DNA of 64,000 bases. It comes from Corynebacterium mustelae (GTDB lineage Bacteria > Actinomycetota > Actinomycetes > Mycobacteriales > Mycobacteriaceae). Shown in pieces: positions 1 through 9,468 of this stretch (within the stretch, counting starts at the first letter, position 1; every line of letters starts with the position of its first letter). Position numbers and translations under genes: made by a program. The stretch is taken from positions 496,001 to 560,000 of the forward strand of contig NZ_CP011542.1 of the NCBI RefSeq assembly GCF_001020985.1. The letters run 5' to 3'. A model generated the notes under the pieces. The model made no database searches and had not been told where the DNA came from. It saw nothing but the letters and a program-made list of their open reading frames with translations.

Positions 1-1
1 A

Positions 2-898
2 CTTTCGATTCGTACTCCAATGGCCTGGATCATGCCGGAGGCGCTAGCTCGAAATGATTTGATCGGCGACATGATCATTCGGCGTACTACTCAGTGGAAA
101 GCAGACGCCTGGGTTCCGCAGGCGGTCCGTCCTGCGGCGCCATTTTTGTACGCAAACACCTGGGGTAACGTCTACTCCTTGGTTTTGCCGTTAGCTTTGC
201 TGCACTTGTGGTTGGCTTGGTACACGCAGCGGCGCTGGTGGATTATCGCGGTTGTCGTATTAAGTATCTACCCAGCGCTGAGCACGTTGAACCGAGGTAT
301 GTTCATTGGCCTCGGCGTGGTGGCAGTATGGGTTGCTATTCAGGCTATTCGACGCGGCCAGATTTACCAGGTTATTGGTTTTAGCGTCTCGGGAGCTATT
401 GCGGCGATGGTGTGGTATTTTTCCCCGGCTGCCGAGGCATTTTTTGATCGTGTTGAAGTTACCAATTCGACCGCTGACCGTGGGGAACTGTACTTAAACA
501 CGTTCTACGCGGTGGTGGATTCACCATTATTCGGCTATGGGTCACCTAGACCCGCAGCGGTGCCGTGGTTGCCGTCAATGGGGACACAGGGGCAGTTGTG
601 GACCGTGTTGTATTCGCACGGTTTTGTGGGGCTGCTACTGTTTATGGTCTTTTTAATAGTGCTCTTTTTGTTGTCTATACCCCGTATAGATCCGGTCGGG
701 GCGGTATTGGGTGGCGTTTTGGCTGCCACCATTGTCGAAACCACGTACTACGGGATGATGACGGGAATTATGGTGACCATGGTGGCAGTAGGTTTAATTT
801 TGCGCAATGATACTGCGGTTAACAGCGGGGATCGTCCGGGAATTGTTGTTCAGCCAGCTTCCAGACGCCGTCGTCAAGCGAAAACACCGCAATCATGA
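2..898 (+). CDS. O-antigen ligase/polymerase-like membrane protein (5' partial)
   Basis: The reading frame is open to the first base of the window, so the N-terminus lies outside and the ATG at 20 need not be the start. The visible part (about 298 residues) has several hydrophobic segments and a large loop ending in a Tyr-Ser-His-Gly-Phe stretch before another membrane span. That layout, with a conserved His-Gly near a late span, resembles Wzy/WaaL-type polysaccharide polymerases or ligases. A flippase, a WecG/TagA transferase and an initiating sugar transferase follow, which supports a role in joining or polymerising lipid-linked repeat units. The C-terminus is basic (an RRRRQ run). Its last 80 bases overlap the convergent lipoprotein gene. 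The family assignment is inference from topology and context. Confidence 0.65.
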   Translation, partial: LSIRTPMAWIMPEALARNDLIGDMIIRRTTQWKADAWVPQAVRPAAPFLYANTWGNVYSLVLPLALLHLWLAWYTQRRWWIIAVVVLSIYPALSTLNRGMFIGLGVVAVWVAIQAIRRGQIYQVIGFSVSGAIAAMVWYFSPAAEAFFDRVEVTNSTADRGELYLNTFYAVVDSPLFGYGSPRPAAVPWLPSMGTQGQLWTVLYSHGFVGLLLFMVFLIVLFLLSIPRIDPVGAVLGGVLAATIVETTYYGMMTGIMVTMVAVGLILRNDTAVNSGDRPGIVVQPASRRRRQAKTPQS

Positions 899-1373
899 GA
901 GAACGTTGTTCTTCTCGGGGGATATCGTCGTTGACGGTGCTGCCGTTTTCATCTAGCACCTCTACCCGAGTCGAGTCGATGCATACCCGCGCTATAGCTG
1001 TATCTGGGGTTTCACCAGGCTCGACTGTGGTTCCCACAATGTTGGCGTTGCCTTCTTGTCGGAACTCATTCGTTGCCCACTCCAGGCGTTGGTTTTCGAT
1101 GTCCTCGAGGGCTGTTTCGGTGAGGATTTGCGAAAGGTCAATTTCGGCGGTGGGGTCGGCGAGGCTGCTCCAGGTGCTGCGCAGGATGCGGTTTGCCAGC
1201 TCGGCATCGAGGACTCCGGGTTGGGTTGGTTCAGGCGCCGCGATCGTCGTCGTGGTTGTTGGGGTCGAGGTCGATGTCGATTCTGCTTCCGGGGCAGGTG
1301 CAGTATCATCACAGGCGGCTACCGAGATCGCAGGTAGCAAAATACCTATTAACGCCGCCATTTTTTTGTTCAT
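819..1373 (-). CDS. Predicted secreted lipoprotein of unknown function
   Basis: The 184-residue product starts with a lipoprotein signal peptide: Lys-Lys, a hydrophobic core and a lipobox ending SVAAC, so Cys21 would be lipidated. A Ser/Thr/Pro/Glu-rich linker (about residues 24-52) precedes a mature domain of about 130 residues rich in acidic and polar residues. A GGAG ribosome site lies a few bases before the ATG. I do not recognise the domain; its size and placement resemble many corynebacterial surface lipoproteins. It is divergent from the flippase gene and overlaps the 3' end of the polymerase-like gene by 80 bases, an unusually long tail-to-tail overlap. The coding call is well supported by the signal peptide; function is unknown. 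Confidence 0.8.
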   Translation of the reverse strand: MNKKMAALIGILLPAISVAACDDTAPAPEAESTSTSTPTTTTTIAAPEPTQPGVLDAELANRILRSTWSSLADPTAEIDLSQILTETALEDIENQRLEWATNEFRQEGNANIVGTTVEPGETPDTAIARVCIDSTRVEVLDENGSTVNDDIPREEQRSLMIAVFSLDDGVWKLAEQQFPDDPRC

Positions 1374-1465
1374 GGTTCTCCAGTCATGAGGTTAAGTTGT
1401 AACTGAGCACATGTTAACACCCACCATTGTTTGTTTTTATATTCGTCACATGAAATCGGGTAGAG

Positions 1466-2953
1466 ATGAAAGATAATTTGACTCAACGTCGCGATTTAGC
1501 ACGCGGTGGAATGGTTAGTTTCCTTGGTTCTGCCACGAGTGCATTACTGGGTTTTGTCCTGACAATTGTGTTTTCTCGACTGTTGGGAGCTGATGGCGCG
1601 GGGGTAATTTTCCAAGCAACAGGTGTGTTCGCTGTGGTGCTTGCGTTTGCCAAGTTGGGTCTTGATTCCACCGCGATTTATCTGTTGCCACGGTTGAAGT
1701 TGGATTCTCCGGAAAAAATCCGTTCGACTATAACCGCTTTTGTGCTGGCTGCGCTTGGCGCAAGCTTGGTTTTGGTTGGATTACTTGAGGTTATTGCACC
1801 GTTGCTCTGGTCTGGCGTGGTCTCGGATGTTGTTCGCGTGCTTTTGGTTTTTGTCCCGGTGGGGGCGTTGTTGCTTATCGCCTCGGCAATTTTACGTGCA
1901 TTGGGCTCTGTCACAGAATACGTTGTGGTGGCTAATGTCGCGCTGCCAGCACTGCGGCCACCGCTGGTTGCAATTGCGGCGGTTGCTACAGGGTCGGTGC
2001 TGGTGGTGGCTGTTGCCTGGGCGCTGCCACTTGCACTATTGGTGGTTGTTGCTGGTGTTTTAGTTTCACGTCACCTTGGCCGGGTGGAGGCGGGTAATCG
2101 TGGAGTGGCTATTCCAAGCCGCGGTCAGTGGCGAACGATCATGGGATTTGCTGCGCCGCGCACTGTTTCGGCTGGGCTGGAGCAAGCTTTGATTTGGGTG
2201 GATGTTTTGCTGGTCGGCTGGCTGGTGAGTGACCAAGCAGCGGGCGTTTATGGTGGCGCTGCACGGTTTATTCAAGCTGGCCTGGTGGTAGATGCTGCGT
2301 TGCGTGTGGTGGTTTCCCCTAAGTTTTCCTCTTTGCTCCATCAATCAAAGACCGAAGACGTGCGGGATTTGTATGTGACAGCCACGATGTGGTTGGTTCT
2401 GATTGCGTCGCCAGCATATGTGCTTTTGGCGGTTTTTTCGCCAGTTTTTCTTGGGCTCTTGGGGGCAGAGTTCGTTTCCGGCGCTGCGGTTTTGAGTATT
2501 CTCGCGGTGGGAATGATGTTGACCTTTATGGCTGGAAATATTCATTCGCTTCTTATCATGAGCGGCCGTAGCGGTTGGGCTGCGATAAATAAGGCTGTGG
2601 TTTTGACTATTAACGTCGTTGGCAATTTGTTCGCGCTTCCTCATTACGGCATTCTTGGCGCGGCGGTTGTGTGGGCGCTGAGCATGCTTTTCGACGCCCT
2701 CCTGGCGGCGGTAGAGGTGCGGATATTTTTGAATATCCGCGCTCAATTCGCCGAGATTGTGATTCCACTCCTAATTGTCGGGGCCGCCTTTGGCATTCCG
2801 TCGGCAATTGCGGTTGTGGTATTCGGTCAATCGGCCCTTGCGCTTTTTGTAGCAGTCGTTGTAGGAGGAATTTCGTGGTTAGCGGCGTGTCGGGTATTCC
2901 GTAGCTTTGTTCACTTGGATGGGTTGGTGGAGATGCTTAGGTCGCGTCGATAA
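1466..2953 (+). CDS. Polysaccharide flippase (Wzx/MATE-like, MOP superfamily)
   Basis: The 495-residue protein is almost entirely hydrophobic, with roughly 14 membrane-spanning segments in the spacing typical of MOP-superfamily exporters. The first cytoplasmic residues (Arg-Arg-Asp-Leu-Ala-Arg-Gly-Gly) resemble the N-terminus of Wzx-type flippases. Such proteins move undecaprenyl-linked oligosaccharides across the membrane, which fits the neighbouring polymerase-like and glycosyltransferase genes. It is transcribed away from the lipoprotein gene, with a short divergent promoter region between them. The ATG at 1466 has only a weak ribosome site (GTAGAG, too close), so a start a few codons downstream is possible. 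An exact GCTTTTCGACG copy lies at 2686-2696, read as Leu-Phe-Asp-Ala. Confidence 0.8.
   Translation: MKDNLTQRRDLARGGMVSFLGSATSALLGFVLTIVFSRLLGADGAGVIFQATGVFAVVLAFAKLGLDSTAIYLLPRLKLDSPEKIRSTITAFVLAALGASLVLVGLLEVIAPLLWSGVVSDVVRVLLVFVPVGALLLIASAILRALGSVTEYVVVANVALPALRPPLVAIAAVATGSVLVVAVAWALPLALLVVVAGVLVSRHLGRVEAGNRGVAIPSRGQWRTIMGFAAPRTVSAGLEQALIWVDVLLVGWLVSDQAAGVYGGAARFIQAGLVVDAALRVVVSPKFSSLLHQSKTEDVRDLYVTATMWLVLIASPAYVLLAVFSPVFLGLLGAEFVSGAAVLSILAVGMMLTFMAGNIHSLLIMSGRSGWAAINKAVVLTINVVGNLFALPHYGILGAAVVWALSMLFDALLAAVEVRIFLNIRAQFAEIVIPLLIVGAAFGIPSAIAVVVFGQSALALFVAVVVGGISWLAACRVFRSFVHLDGLVEMLRSRR
2686..2696 (+). repeat. Copy of the 11-base over-represented word GCTTTTCGACG (intragenic)
   Basis: This is one of 15 exact copies I counted. 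It lies inside the flippase gene and is read Leu-Phe-Asp-Ala. The other exact copies are at 11332, 15130, 15153 (reverse), 23598, 26133 (reverse), 28702, 32489, 35911 (reverse), 43205, 45790 (reverse), 47404 (reverse), 48150, 58953 and 63508 (reverse). Confidence 0.85.
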
Positions 2954-3160
2954 GCAAAAACGGTGCTATATCAACCTTTTTGTTACCCCCGGCTGTAGCA
3001 TGTGAGCTTCCCGCTTTTTCATGCGGAGATACTTTAAAAACTTCAACGTGAGGGGGCAAGTAGAAAATTAGCGTTTTTGGGAACTTCGTTTTTAAAACTT
3101 TAGCTGTGTAATGATGAAGTCCCTGACTAAAAATTTTAAGTCTTAAATAAGCATTTTAAG

Positions 3161-6100
3161 GTGTTTTACGTGCTTCGGAATCGTGGCCTATGGGCCTTAT
3201 TAATTAGCGTCTTGTGTTTGTTCCCCGGAAACATGGCTGTCGCCCAAGAGCCAGTCAGTGTTCGGGATGGTCGGACTGAAGCTACGGCTGCCGGTTCTTG
3301 TTGGGAAATCAAACAACGGTTTCCTCATAGCCGTACCGGTGTGTACTGGCTTCTAACCCCACAGATGAACGCACCACAGCAGTTCTTTTGCGATCAAGAA
3401 ATGAGCGGCGGTGGTTGGGTACTCATCGGTCGTGGCCGAGAAAATTGGGACCGGTACCCGGATGGCAAAGGTAATCCAGCTGACTTGCTGCACCGCAACC
3501 GTACACCAGAAGATTTCCCTGCCGTGCAGTTGCCCGAAGCAACCATTAACGGGCTTCTAGGCGGAACGCCAGTAAATTCTCTGCGGACGGGAATGCGGGT
3601 TGTACGTACCACAAATAACCGCGGTACCGACTGGCAAACCGTCGATATGCGTCCTAATAAAATGCAGGAATGGACCTGGGCTCTCGCATCTGATGATGTT
3701 GCTGCCTACCGATTCAATGAGGGCTTCTGGAACACGAGTGGCGCCATGTCGAGCGTATTTGGATTTGATTCCGCTTGGCACGCCATGGATTTATCTATGA
3801 CATCTGCTCGGAAATTCCGCATAGGCTTTGGCTACGGCAGATCAGCAGCTGGTGGAAGCGATTCGCCCACCAGTTACCTATGGAGTGCCAATGGTATAGC
3901 GCCACTTCCATATGCCGAGCTGTACATCCGCCCAGAGATTTCCTCTGACGGTTTTGAGCAGATTCCGGACAGCGGAACCCCAGCCATTGCCGACCGCGCA
4001 TTGGCCGCTAACTTTGCCTCTCGAACCACTTGGGGTGTTACTGGAAACCTCAATGGCCGTAAAGCAGAAGGAAACTCACCAGTTCAGGCATTTGCCGAAA
4101 TCGGTGAAACAGTCTACGTTGGCGGAAACTTCACCCATGCCGAACAACGCTCAACCGGCACCAAAGTACCGCGTACTGCTGTCGCGGCATTCGATAAAAC
4201 CACCGGTGATCTCCGTGAGTCGTTCAGCTTGACTCTTGACAACCAAGTCAAGTCGCTTGCTGCACTACCGGACGGTCGATTGCTAATCGGTGGCGATTTT
4301 AAAACTGCCAATGGTCAACGCCATGTGGGAACGGTTGTAGTCGATCCAAATACTGGTGCTATTGACCCCAATTGGACACTTCAGGTTTCGAGTAGGCTGG
4401 CATCCGGTATCGTCAGTGTGACATCGCTGTCAGTTTCTGGTGACCATGTCTATATTGGTGGAAACTTCACGCACCTATCATCAAATCAAGTCAACAACGT
4501 TTATGCTCGCGCCGCTGGCCGGGTACGACTTGACGGAAATCCAGATCGTTCCTGGAACCCTGAATTCAATGGTACGGTCGTCGACATTGACACCTCACCG
4601 ACCGGAGACCGGTTCTATGCGGCAGGGTACTTTACAAAGTCAAGCGGGACTAGCGCATCGAATGCTGCCATCATCTCCACCGAAGCAGGCGCAGCCGTCG
4701 TGCCTGGCTTTGAGTTTGTTGGAAGTACTCCAAGTCGTAAAAACTATCAACAAGCGATCGATGACTCAGGTGAATTGCTTTTCGTAGGCGGTTCTGAACA
4801 TAACTTGTACGGTTACGATCGCCACAGCCTCAATCGAGTATCGGGTTCAATTACGAAGAACATCGGTGGCGATCTCCAAGCAATCGCGACAAATGGTGAT
4901 ATTGTTTATGCTGGTTGCCACTGTTCAGATAGTGTTTATGAAAACTCATACACCTGGCCTTCGCTCAATCGTGATTGGACCAAAGTAGACAATATCCAGT
5001 GGGTTGGTGCCTGGGACGCAAAGACTGGCGCTCAGCTGGGACAGTTCTCCCCATACATGCTTCGCTCGAATAATGCCGGTGCATGGAGCCTGTTCCTCGC
5101 ATCGGACGGAGCGCTGTGGGTTGGCGGTGACTTTGTAGGCTCACGTACCTCTATGAATGCTGCCCAATGGAACGGCGGTTGGGTACGCTATCCGGCCCGC
5201 GACGCAATTGCCCCGCAAACGCCTAGCTCGCTGTGGGCCGGCGCAACCACCGACACGTCCGTTGATTTGCGGTGGGAACCAGTCACCGATGCGGTTTCTT
5301 ATGATATTTTGCGTGATGATCGTGTGATAGCAACATCAACCAATCCAGCCGTTACTGTGCCAAGGTCTGGATCTGATAGATTCTTCGTCCGAGCTGTCGA
5401 TGCAGCAGGGAATCGTTCGGCTTCCACACCAGTATTCACCCCTGGCGAAGCTGGAACTTCACCTATCCTCATCGATCAAGGTGCAACCTGGTCCTATCTA
5501 TATGATCAGGCAGAGCCTGCGGCGAACTGGAATCGGCCTGAATTCGATCGTGCGCAGTGGGCAACCGGACCGGCCCCTCTTGGTTACGGTGGAAACAACC
5601 TTTCCACCACGATCACACCGCCACGTGGTTCAAACCGTCCTATCTCTACTAAGTTCGCACATGACTTTACAGTGACTGACCCGAAGTCATTTACTGAAGC
5701 TTCCTTGGAATACGTTGCCGACGACGGAGCCGTAGTGTACGTCAACGGTATCGAGGTAAGTCGGACACGTATGCCAGAGGGACGTATTACCGCAGATACC
5801 CGAGCTACCCAAGCAGTATCCGCTACAGTAGCTGCCGCGGAGCGTAGCCGGGTAGCAATACCGTCATCGCTGTTGTTGCCGGGTAAAAACACAATCGCAG
5901 TGGAAACACATCTGAATTACCGTTCTAGCTCCTCACTGACGTTCGACGCGACGCTTCGGATTACCAATAATGATCCCGCACCAGAAAAACCGCCTGCTCC
6001 TCGGAATAACATCGTTATTCCGGAAGGCACAGAATGGCACTATTGGTATGACCTAGAGGAGCCAGAAACCGATGGTGACTTAGCGGATTGGCAGACAGGG

Positions 6101-6496
6101 CTCGCGCCGATAGGTTGGGGCGATCCGCACGCTGCAACACCGTTGGACGTTCCGGTCGCACAACGCGCTCGCACGGCATATTTTGCCCGCGACCTGGAGC
6201 TATCAGAACTTGATGGAAAAACTCTTAAACTTTCGGTTCGCGCTGATGACGGGGTTGTCGTGAAGATAAACGGTGTCGAAGTCGGCAGGAAGCGGATGGG
6301 TGATGGAGTAGTTACACACAATTCATACGCTGATAAGTCAGTCAACCTCAATACTGCGCTATCAGATCTTTTGGAGATAACTGTGCCAAAAGAGGTTCTC
6401 AGAAACGGTCAGAATAGGATTGTGGTCGAAACCCACCTTAATTACAGGTCAACACCTACAATGAGTTTTGAAATGTCTGCTACGCTAGTCTCATAA
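3161..6496 (+). CDS. Large secreted multidomain protein with fibrinogen-like domain, beta-propeller, FN3 and tandem C-terminal repeats
   Basis: The 1111-residue protein has a signal peptide (about 1-29, ending AVAQ). A fibrinogen C-terminal-like segment follows, recognisable by FFCDQEMSGGGW near residue 75-87 and a Trp-rich region after it. From about 290 to 680 there are repeated VYxGGxF / LLIGGDF strands spaced like beta-propeller blades. An FN3-like domain lies at about 690-780 (WEPVTDAVSYDI). Two similar domains of about 165 residues end the protein, each containing VETHLNYRS and a DDGxVVxxNGxEVxRxRM core. I see no LPXTG and no C-terminal membrane anchor, so it is probably released or held non-covalently. 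The GTG start fits the signal peptide. The stop overlaps the ATG of the next gene by one base, implying translational coupling to the exopolysaccharide glycosyltransferase. Substrate or ligand is unknown. Confidence 0.85.
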   Translation: MFYVLRNRGLWALLISVLCLFPGNMAVAQEPVSVRDGRTEATAAGSCWEIKQRFPHSRTGVYWLLTPQMNAPQQFFCDQEMSGGGWVLIGRGRENWDRYPDGKGNPADLLHRNRTPEDFPAVQLPEATINGLLGGTPVNSLRTGMRVVRTTNNRGTDWQTVDMRPNKMQEWTWALASDDVAAYRFNEGFWNTSGAMSSVFGFDSAWHAMDLSMTSARKFRIGFGYGRSAAGGSDSPTSYLWSANGIAPLPYAELYIRPEISSDGFEQIPDSGTPAIADRALAANFASRTTWGVTGNLNGRKAEGNSPVQAFAEIGETVYVGGNFTHAEQRSTGTKVPRTAVAAFDKTTGDLRESFSLTLDNQVKSLAALPDGRLLIGGDFKTANGQRHVGTVVVDPNTGAIDPNWTLQVSSRLASGIVSVTSLSVSGDHVYIGGNFTHLSSNQVNNVYARAAGRVRLDGNPDRSWNPEFNGTVVDIDTSPTGDRFYAAGYFTKSSGTSASNAAIISTEAGAAVVPGFEFVGSTPSRKNYQQAIDDSGELLFVGGSEHNLYGYDRHSLNRVSGSITKNIGGDLQAIATNGDIVYAGCHCSDSVYENSYTWPSLNRDWTKVDNIQWVGAWDAKTGAQLGQFSPYMLRSNNAGAWSLFLASDGALWVGGDFVGSRTSMNAAQWNGGWVRYPARDAIAPQTPSSLWAGATTDTSVDLRWEPVTDAVSYDILRDDRVIATSTNPAVTVPRSGSDRFFVRAVDAAGNRSASTPVFTPGEAGTSPILIDQGATWSYLYDQAEPAANWNRPEFDRAQWATGPAPLGYGGNNLSTTITPPRGSNRPISTKFAHDFTVTDPKSFTEASLEYVADDGAVVYVNGIEVSRTRMPEGRITADTRATQAVSATVAAAERSRVAIPSSLLLPGKNTIAVETHLNYRSSSSLTFDATLRITNNDPAPEKPPAPRNNIVIPEGTEWHYWYDLEEPETDGDLADWQTGLAPIGWGDPHAATPLDVPVAQRARTAYFARDLELSELDGKTLKLSVRADDGVVVKINGVEVGRKRMGDGVVTHNSYADKSVNLNTALSDLLEITVPKEVLRNGQNRIVVETHLNYRSTPTMSFEMSATLVS

Positions 6497-7206
6497 TGAC
6501 TCATGATCTTGCCGTAGAAAAACTCGCACAAGCAATGGTTAAGCCAGGTACTGTGGTTACCTGGCTTAACCATTGGTCTATTCAACACGCTAATTGGAAT
6601 GCACTAGCCGAAACTACTTCCATAGGTTTCGATGGTACGTTGTTGCAAATTGTGCTCAATAGGAATGGGTATGCCATTGGACGGACATCAGCGGATTTGG
6701 TTCTGCCAGTGCTGTTTAATGAGATGCTAGAGGCTGGCAAGAACATTGTTCTTATCGGTGCCGCTCCGGGGGTAGCGGAGAAAGCCGCAGAACGAATCAC
6801 CCGCCATACCGTTTTTGCGTTTAATGGCTTCGATGATTTGGCGGAAATACGGAAGAATCCGACACGCATTGGTATAACCGCGCCGGACGTTATTGTTTTA
6901 GGTCTCGGGGCGCTGCTGCAAGATGAAGTCGCTATCGAAATGCATCAAGCTTTTCCAGATGCAATTGTCTGTACTGCCGGTGGGTGGATCGACCAGTTTG
7001 CGAAAAATGAACAGTACTTTCCACCCTGGGTGCATCGGTATCGGCTCGGATGGGCATGGCGGATAGCTCATGAACCTCGCCGCCTATTGCGGCGTTATAC
7101 GATAGATGCGGTGGCGTTTGTACTTCGCCACCGCAGGTATCTCGCAAAACTTGCTGAATTAAATCGGATCGCGACCCGATACTCGTTGGATAAAACGGAT
7201 CTCTAG
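6496..7206 (+). CDS. WecG/TagA/CpsF-family glycosyltransferase
   Basis: The 236-residue protein matches the WecG/TagA fold by its C-terminal signature: a Gly-Gly turn, then a Pro-Pro-Trp-Val-His segment, then HEPRRLLRRY. Family members add a sugar such as N-acetylmannosamine or glucuronate to a lipid-linked precursor at the inner face of the membrane. The segment usually reading G-x-P-(K/R)-Q-E is here GALLQDE: the Gln and a downstream acidic residue are kept, the Pro and basic residue are not. The ATG overlaps the stop of the large secreted protein by one base. The 3' end overlaps the convergent sugar-transferase gene by 4 bases. The family call is firm; the donor sugar is not predictable. 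Confidence 0.85.
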   Translation: MTHDLAVEKLAQAMVKPGTVVTWLNHWSIQHANWNALAETTSIGFDGTLLQIVLNRNGYAIGRTSADLVLPVLFNEMLEAGKNIVLIGAAPGVAEKAAERITRHTVFAFNGFDDLAEIRKNPTRIGITAPDVIVLGLGALLQDEVAIEMHQAFPDAIVCTAGGWIDQFAKNEQYFPPWVHRYRLGWAWRIAHEPRRLLRRYTIDAVAFVLRHRRYLAKLAELNRIATRYSLDKTDL

Positions 7207-8693
7207 TATGCGCCCTCTTTGGACAATACTGCCTTGAACGTACGCGCCAGGATGGAGAAATCGAGTGCCGCGCTGCAATTTTCGACATAATAGAGATCGA
7301 GCTTGACGGATTCCTCCCACGACAAGTTGGACCGGCCCATTGTTTGCCACAGCCCGGTAATTCCTGGTTTTACAAGGAACTTTCGCAGAACGTGTGGTTC
7401 GAATCGAGCAACTTCCCGTGGTAATGGTGGCCTAGGGCCAATGAGCGTCATATCGCCCAATAGCACGTTAAATAGCTGCGGCAATTCATCAAGGCTGTAT
7501 CGGCGAAGGAACCGGCCAGGTGCAGTAATACGCGGGTCGTTCTTTAGCTTAAACAAAACCTCATTTCCAGCATCATGCGCCTGAGTAAGGGCAGCTAACT
7601 GGGATTCAGCGTCGGTTTTCATCGTGCGAAACTTAATCATCTGGAATGGTTGACGATTATGGCCCACCCGAGTTTGGAGGAAAAATACCGGACCGCCATC
7701 GTCTAGCTTAATTACTATAGCGATAACTGCGAGCAGCGGCGCTAACAGCAGAATGCCCAGGGAAGCGGCAACGATGTCGAGTAGTCGTTTTGCCGAGAAG
7801 TAAAGTCCGGTATATCGACTAGTTTTAATTTCGAGCAATGCAGTTTCTACGCCTGACCGAACGCTCATTCGGCCGGTTGCCACTCCATTGAACGGGAGAA
7901 TAAAGATCAAGCGAATATTGGATCCTTCAAGTGCCCACTTTAAGCGTTGGGTTTGATGAGCATTCAGACCGCATAGCATGGAAACTAATAATGTATCTGC
8001 CTTGTGCCGCGCCAATTCGGTGAGAATGTAGTTTTCGAAGGAAGTTGAATTATATGCCTGGTTTATATCAATCCAACTTGCCAGATTCAGATTATATTTC
8101 TGGGCGGTCTGTAGATATGCTAATTCACATTCGGTTGTTGGGCTTGATGAAAGAATTACTGCATTACGGGTGCGCTGTCGCGTAGCAGGAAATCCCAACC
8201 TAAACTGTTGGATTGCTAAGCGGGAACCGATAAGTAGGAGCAGTCCGCCTGGCATCGTGGCGAAGAATAACCACTGTGGAAGCGAATCTAAGTAGATTGT
8301 GTCTGCTATGGCAAACATTCCGAAAGTTAGTAGGGTTGCCAAAGCTATCTTTTGCACTGGGATGGATTGGTTGACATCAGCATTAGACGAATGAGTGCCC
8401 GATAGTGTCAATAACGCGATCCAGGTTGTACACAATGTAATTGCCGACACAATAAAGCCAACGGTGGCCTCTTCTGCTGTGGAGAAGCCCTGGGCGTAAA
8501 AGCTAACGCACAATGGAATAACGATTGCCATTGCGATCACGGCTAAATCGCTGAAAATCAGGATAAACGCCGAGGACGAACGTTGCTTTCTCCGGATGGT
8601 AGCGGGGAACCACCGTCCAGTTACATCGTCCAAAGAAAAATACGTGGACACTGCGGGAACTTTCTTCGTTTTTGAGTGACTTTTCAAAGTCAT
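7203..8693 (-). CDS. Exopolysaccharide biosynthesis polyprenyl glycosylphosphotransferase (initiating sugar transferase)
   Basis: The 496-residue protein has an N-terminal half with four to five membrane segments and a CoA-binding-like middle domain. The C-terminal bacterial sugar transferase domain starts near residue 300 (SAKRLLDI) and includes KFRTM, RRYSLDELPQL, GPRPPLP and KPGITGLWQ motifs. This family transfers a sugar-1-phosphate to undecaprenyl phosphate, starting the repeat unit that the flippase and polymerase handle. It is convergent with the WecG/TagA gene (4-base overlap). About 1.4 kb of AT-rich DNA without genes lies upstream of its start. The full-length domain with all signature motifs makes the call firm; the sugar cannot be predicted. 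Confidence 0.93.
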   Translation of the reverse strand: MTLKSHSKTKKVPAVSTYFSLDDVTGRWFPATIRRKQRSSSAFILIFSDLAVIAMAIVIPLCVSFYAQGFSTAEEATVGFIVSAITLCTTWIALLTLSGTHSSNADVNQSIPVQKIALATLLTFGMFAIADTIYLDSLPQWLFFATMPGGLLLLIGSRLAIQQFRLGFPATRQRTRNAVILSSSPTTECELAYLQTAQKYNLNLASWIDINQAYNSTSFENYILTELARHKADTLLVSMLCGLNAHQTQRLKWALEGSNIRLIFILPFNGVATGRMSVRSGVETALLEIKTSRYTGLYFSAKRLLDIVAASLGILLLAPLLAVIAIVIKLDDGGPVFFLQTRVGHNRQPFQMIKFRTMKTDAESQLAALTQAHDAGNEVLFKLKNDPRITAPGRFLRRYSLDELPQLFNVLLGDMTLIGPRPPLPREVARFEPHVLRKFLVKPGITGLWQTMGRSNLSWEESVKLDLYYVENCSAALDFSILARTFKAVLSKEGAY

Positions 8694-9323
8694 TAAAGCC
8701 TTTAGGACAACTTTTACCCCGTTAATTGAATAAAATCAAAGATTATTAATTTCTAATAGATTCTTAGTTAATAAAAGCGATATTGAAGCAGGTAAAGCAC
8801 GTTTTCTTCTTTTTAAATTTGGCTTTTAAGTGGTCTTTTGTCACCAAAAAGACATAAGTTACAAAACGATAACTTACTTAGAAACTTCTAAGGAGATAAT
8901 TGCGTAAGAAAATTACAAAGGTGCTGCCCGTTAATTTTTAAGCAAACGATAAATGGGGGAGGGTAGCGGGGGTGCGGTAAAGGATGATGATGATAGTTTT
9001 GGCAGTTCAAAGCCGCTTTATTGCAGGTTTGGAGTTTCACCATTCAAACGTTTGCTATTTATAGTAAGTCCGTTTTAATGACTAAGGCTATTAATTATCT
9101 CGCAAAAAAATTAACCAAATGGAGCCAAATTAAGGCTATACTTATAACAATGTTGCAAATGTGCTATGGATATAAGAAAAAGTCGGGATTAAGCCCCGCT
9201 CTGGGCTACGGGAATTTTCCTAAACTTATCCGTTTGTGCAGTTAAAAATGGTTTTTTACGGCTACTACCGATCTGTTTAGCTTGTCTGACGTGTGCGGCA
9301 CTCTAGGTGAAAAGCTTGCTATT

Positions 9324-9342
9324 TTTTAGGTTTTACCTAAAA
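9324..9342. promoter_or_regulatory. Palindrome TTTTAGGT-TTT-ACCTAAAA flanked by direct repeats
   Basis: A perfect 8-bp inverted repeat has a 3-base loop. The direct repeat AAAAGCTTGC lies at 9310-9319 and again overlapping its right arm at 9339-9348. The half-sites TTAGG and CCTAA match halves of the DtxR iron-regulator consensus, but the spacing is 4 bases shorter than in a true DtxR box. It could be an operator or a hairpin; no gene starts close by. Confidence 0.35.
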
Positions 9343-9468
9343 GCTTGCCCACGATTAAAGGGAATCTGCAGCTATCTGGATGTCAGACAAGTGGGAAAAT
9401 GCAGCCCATTTGACCCTTAGATAGTCAAATTTCTTTGATTATATTTAGTTATCCTACGATTTTTGTAT

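Noticed and set aside
9021..9245. 74-codon open frame in the AT-rich region
   Set aside because: No ribosome site and low-complexity Lys/Ile/Leu composition; probably a chance frame in AT-rich DNA.
9324..9342. Palindrome read as a true DtxR box
   Set aside because: Half-sites fit but the spacing is 4 bases shorter than the consensus, and no iron-related gene is adjacent.
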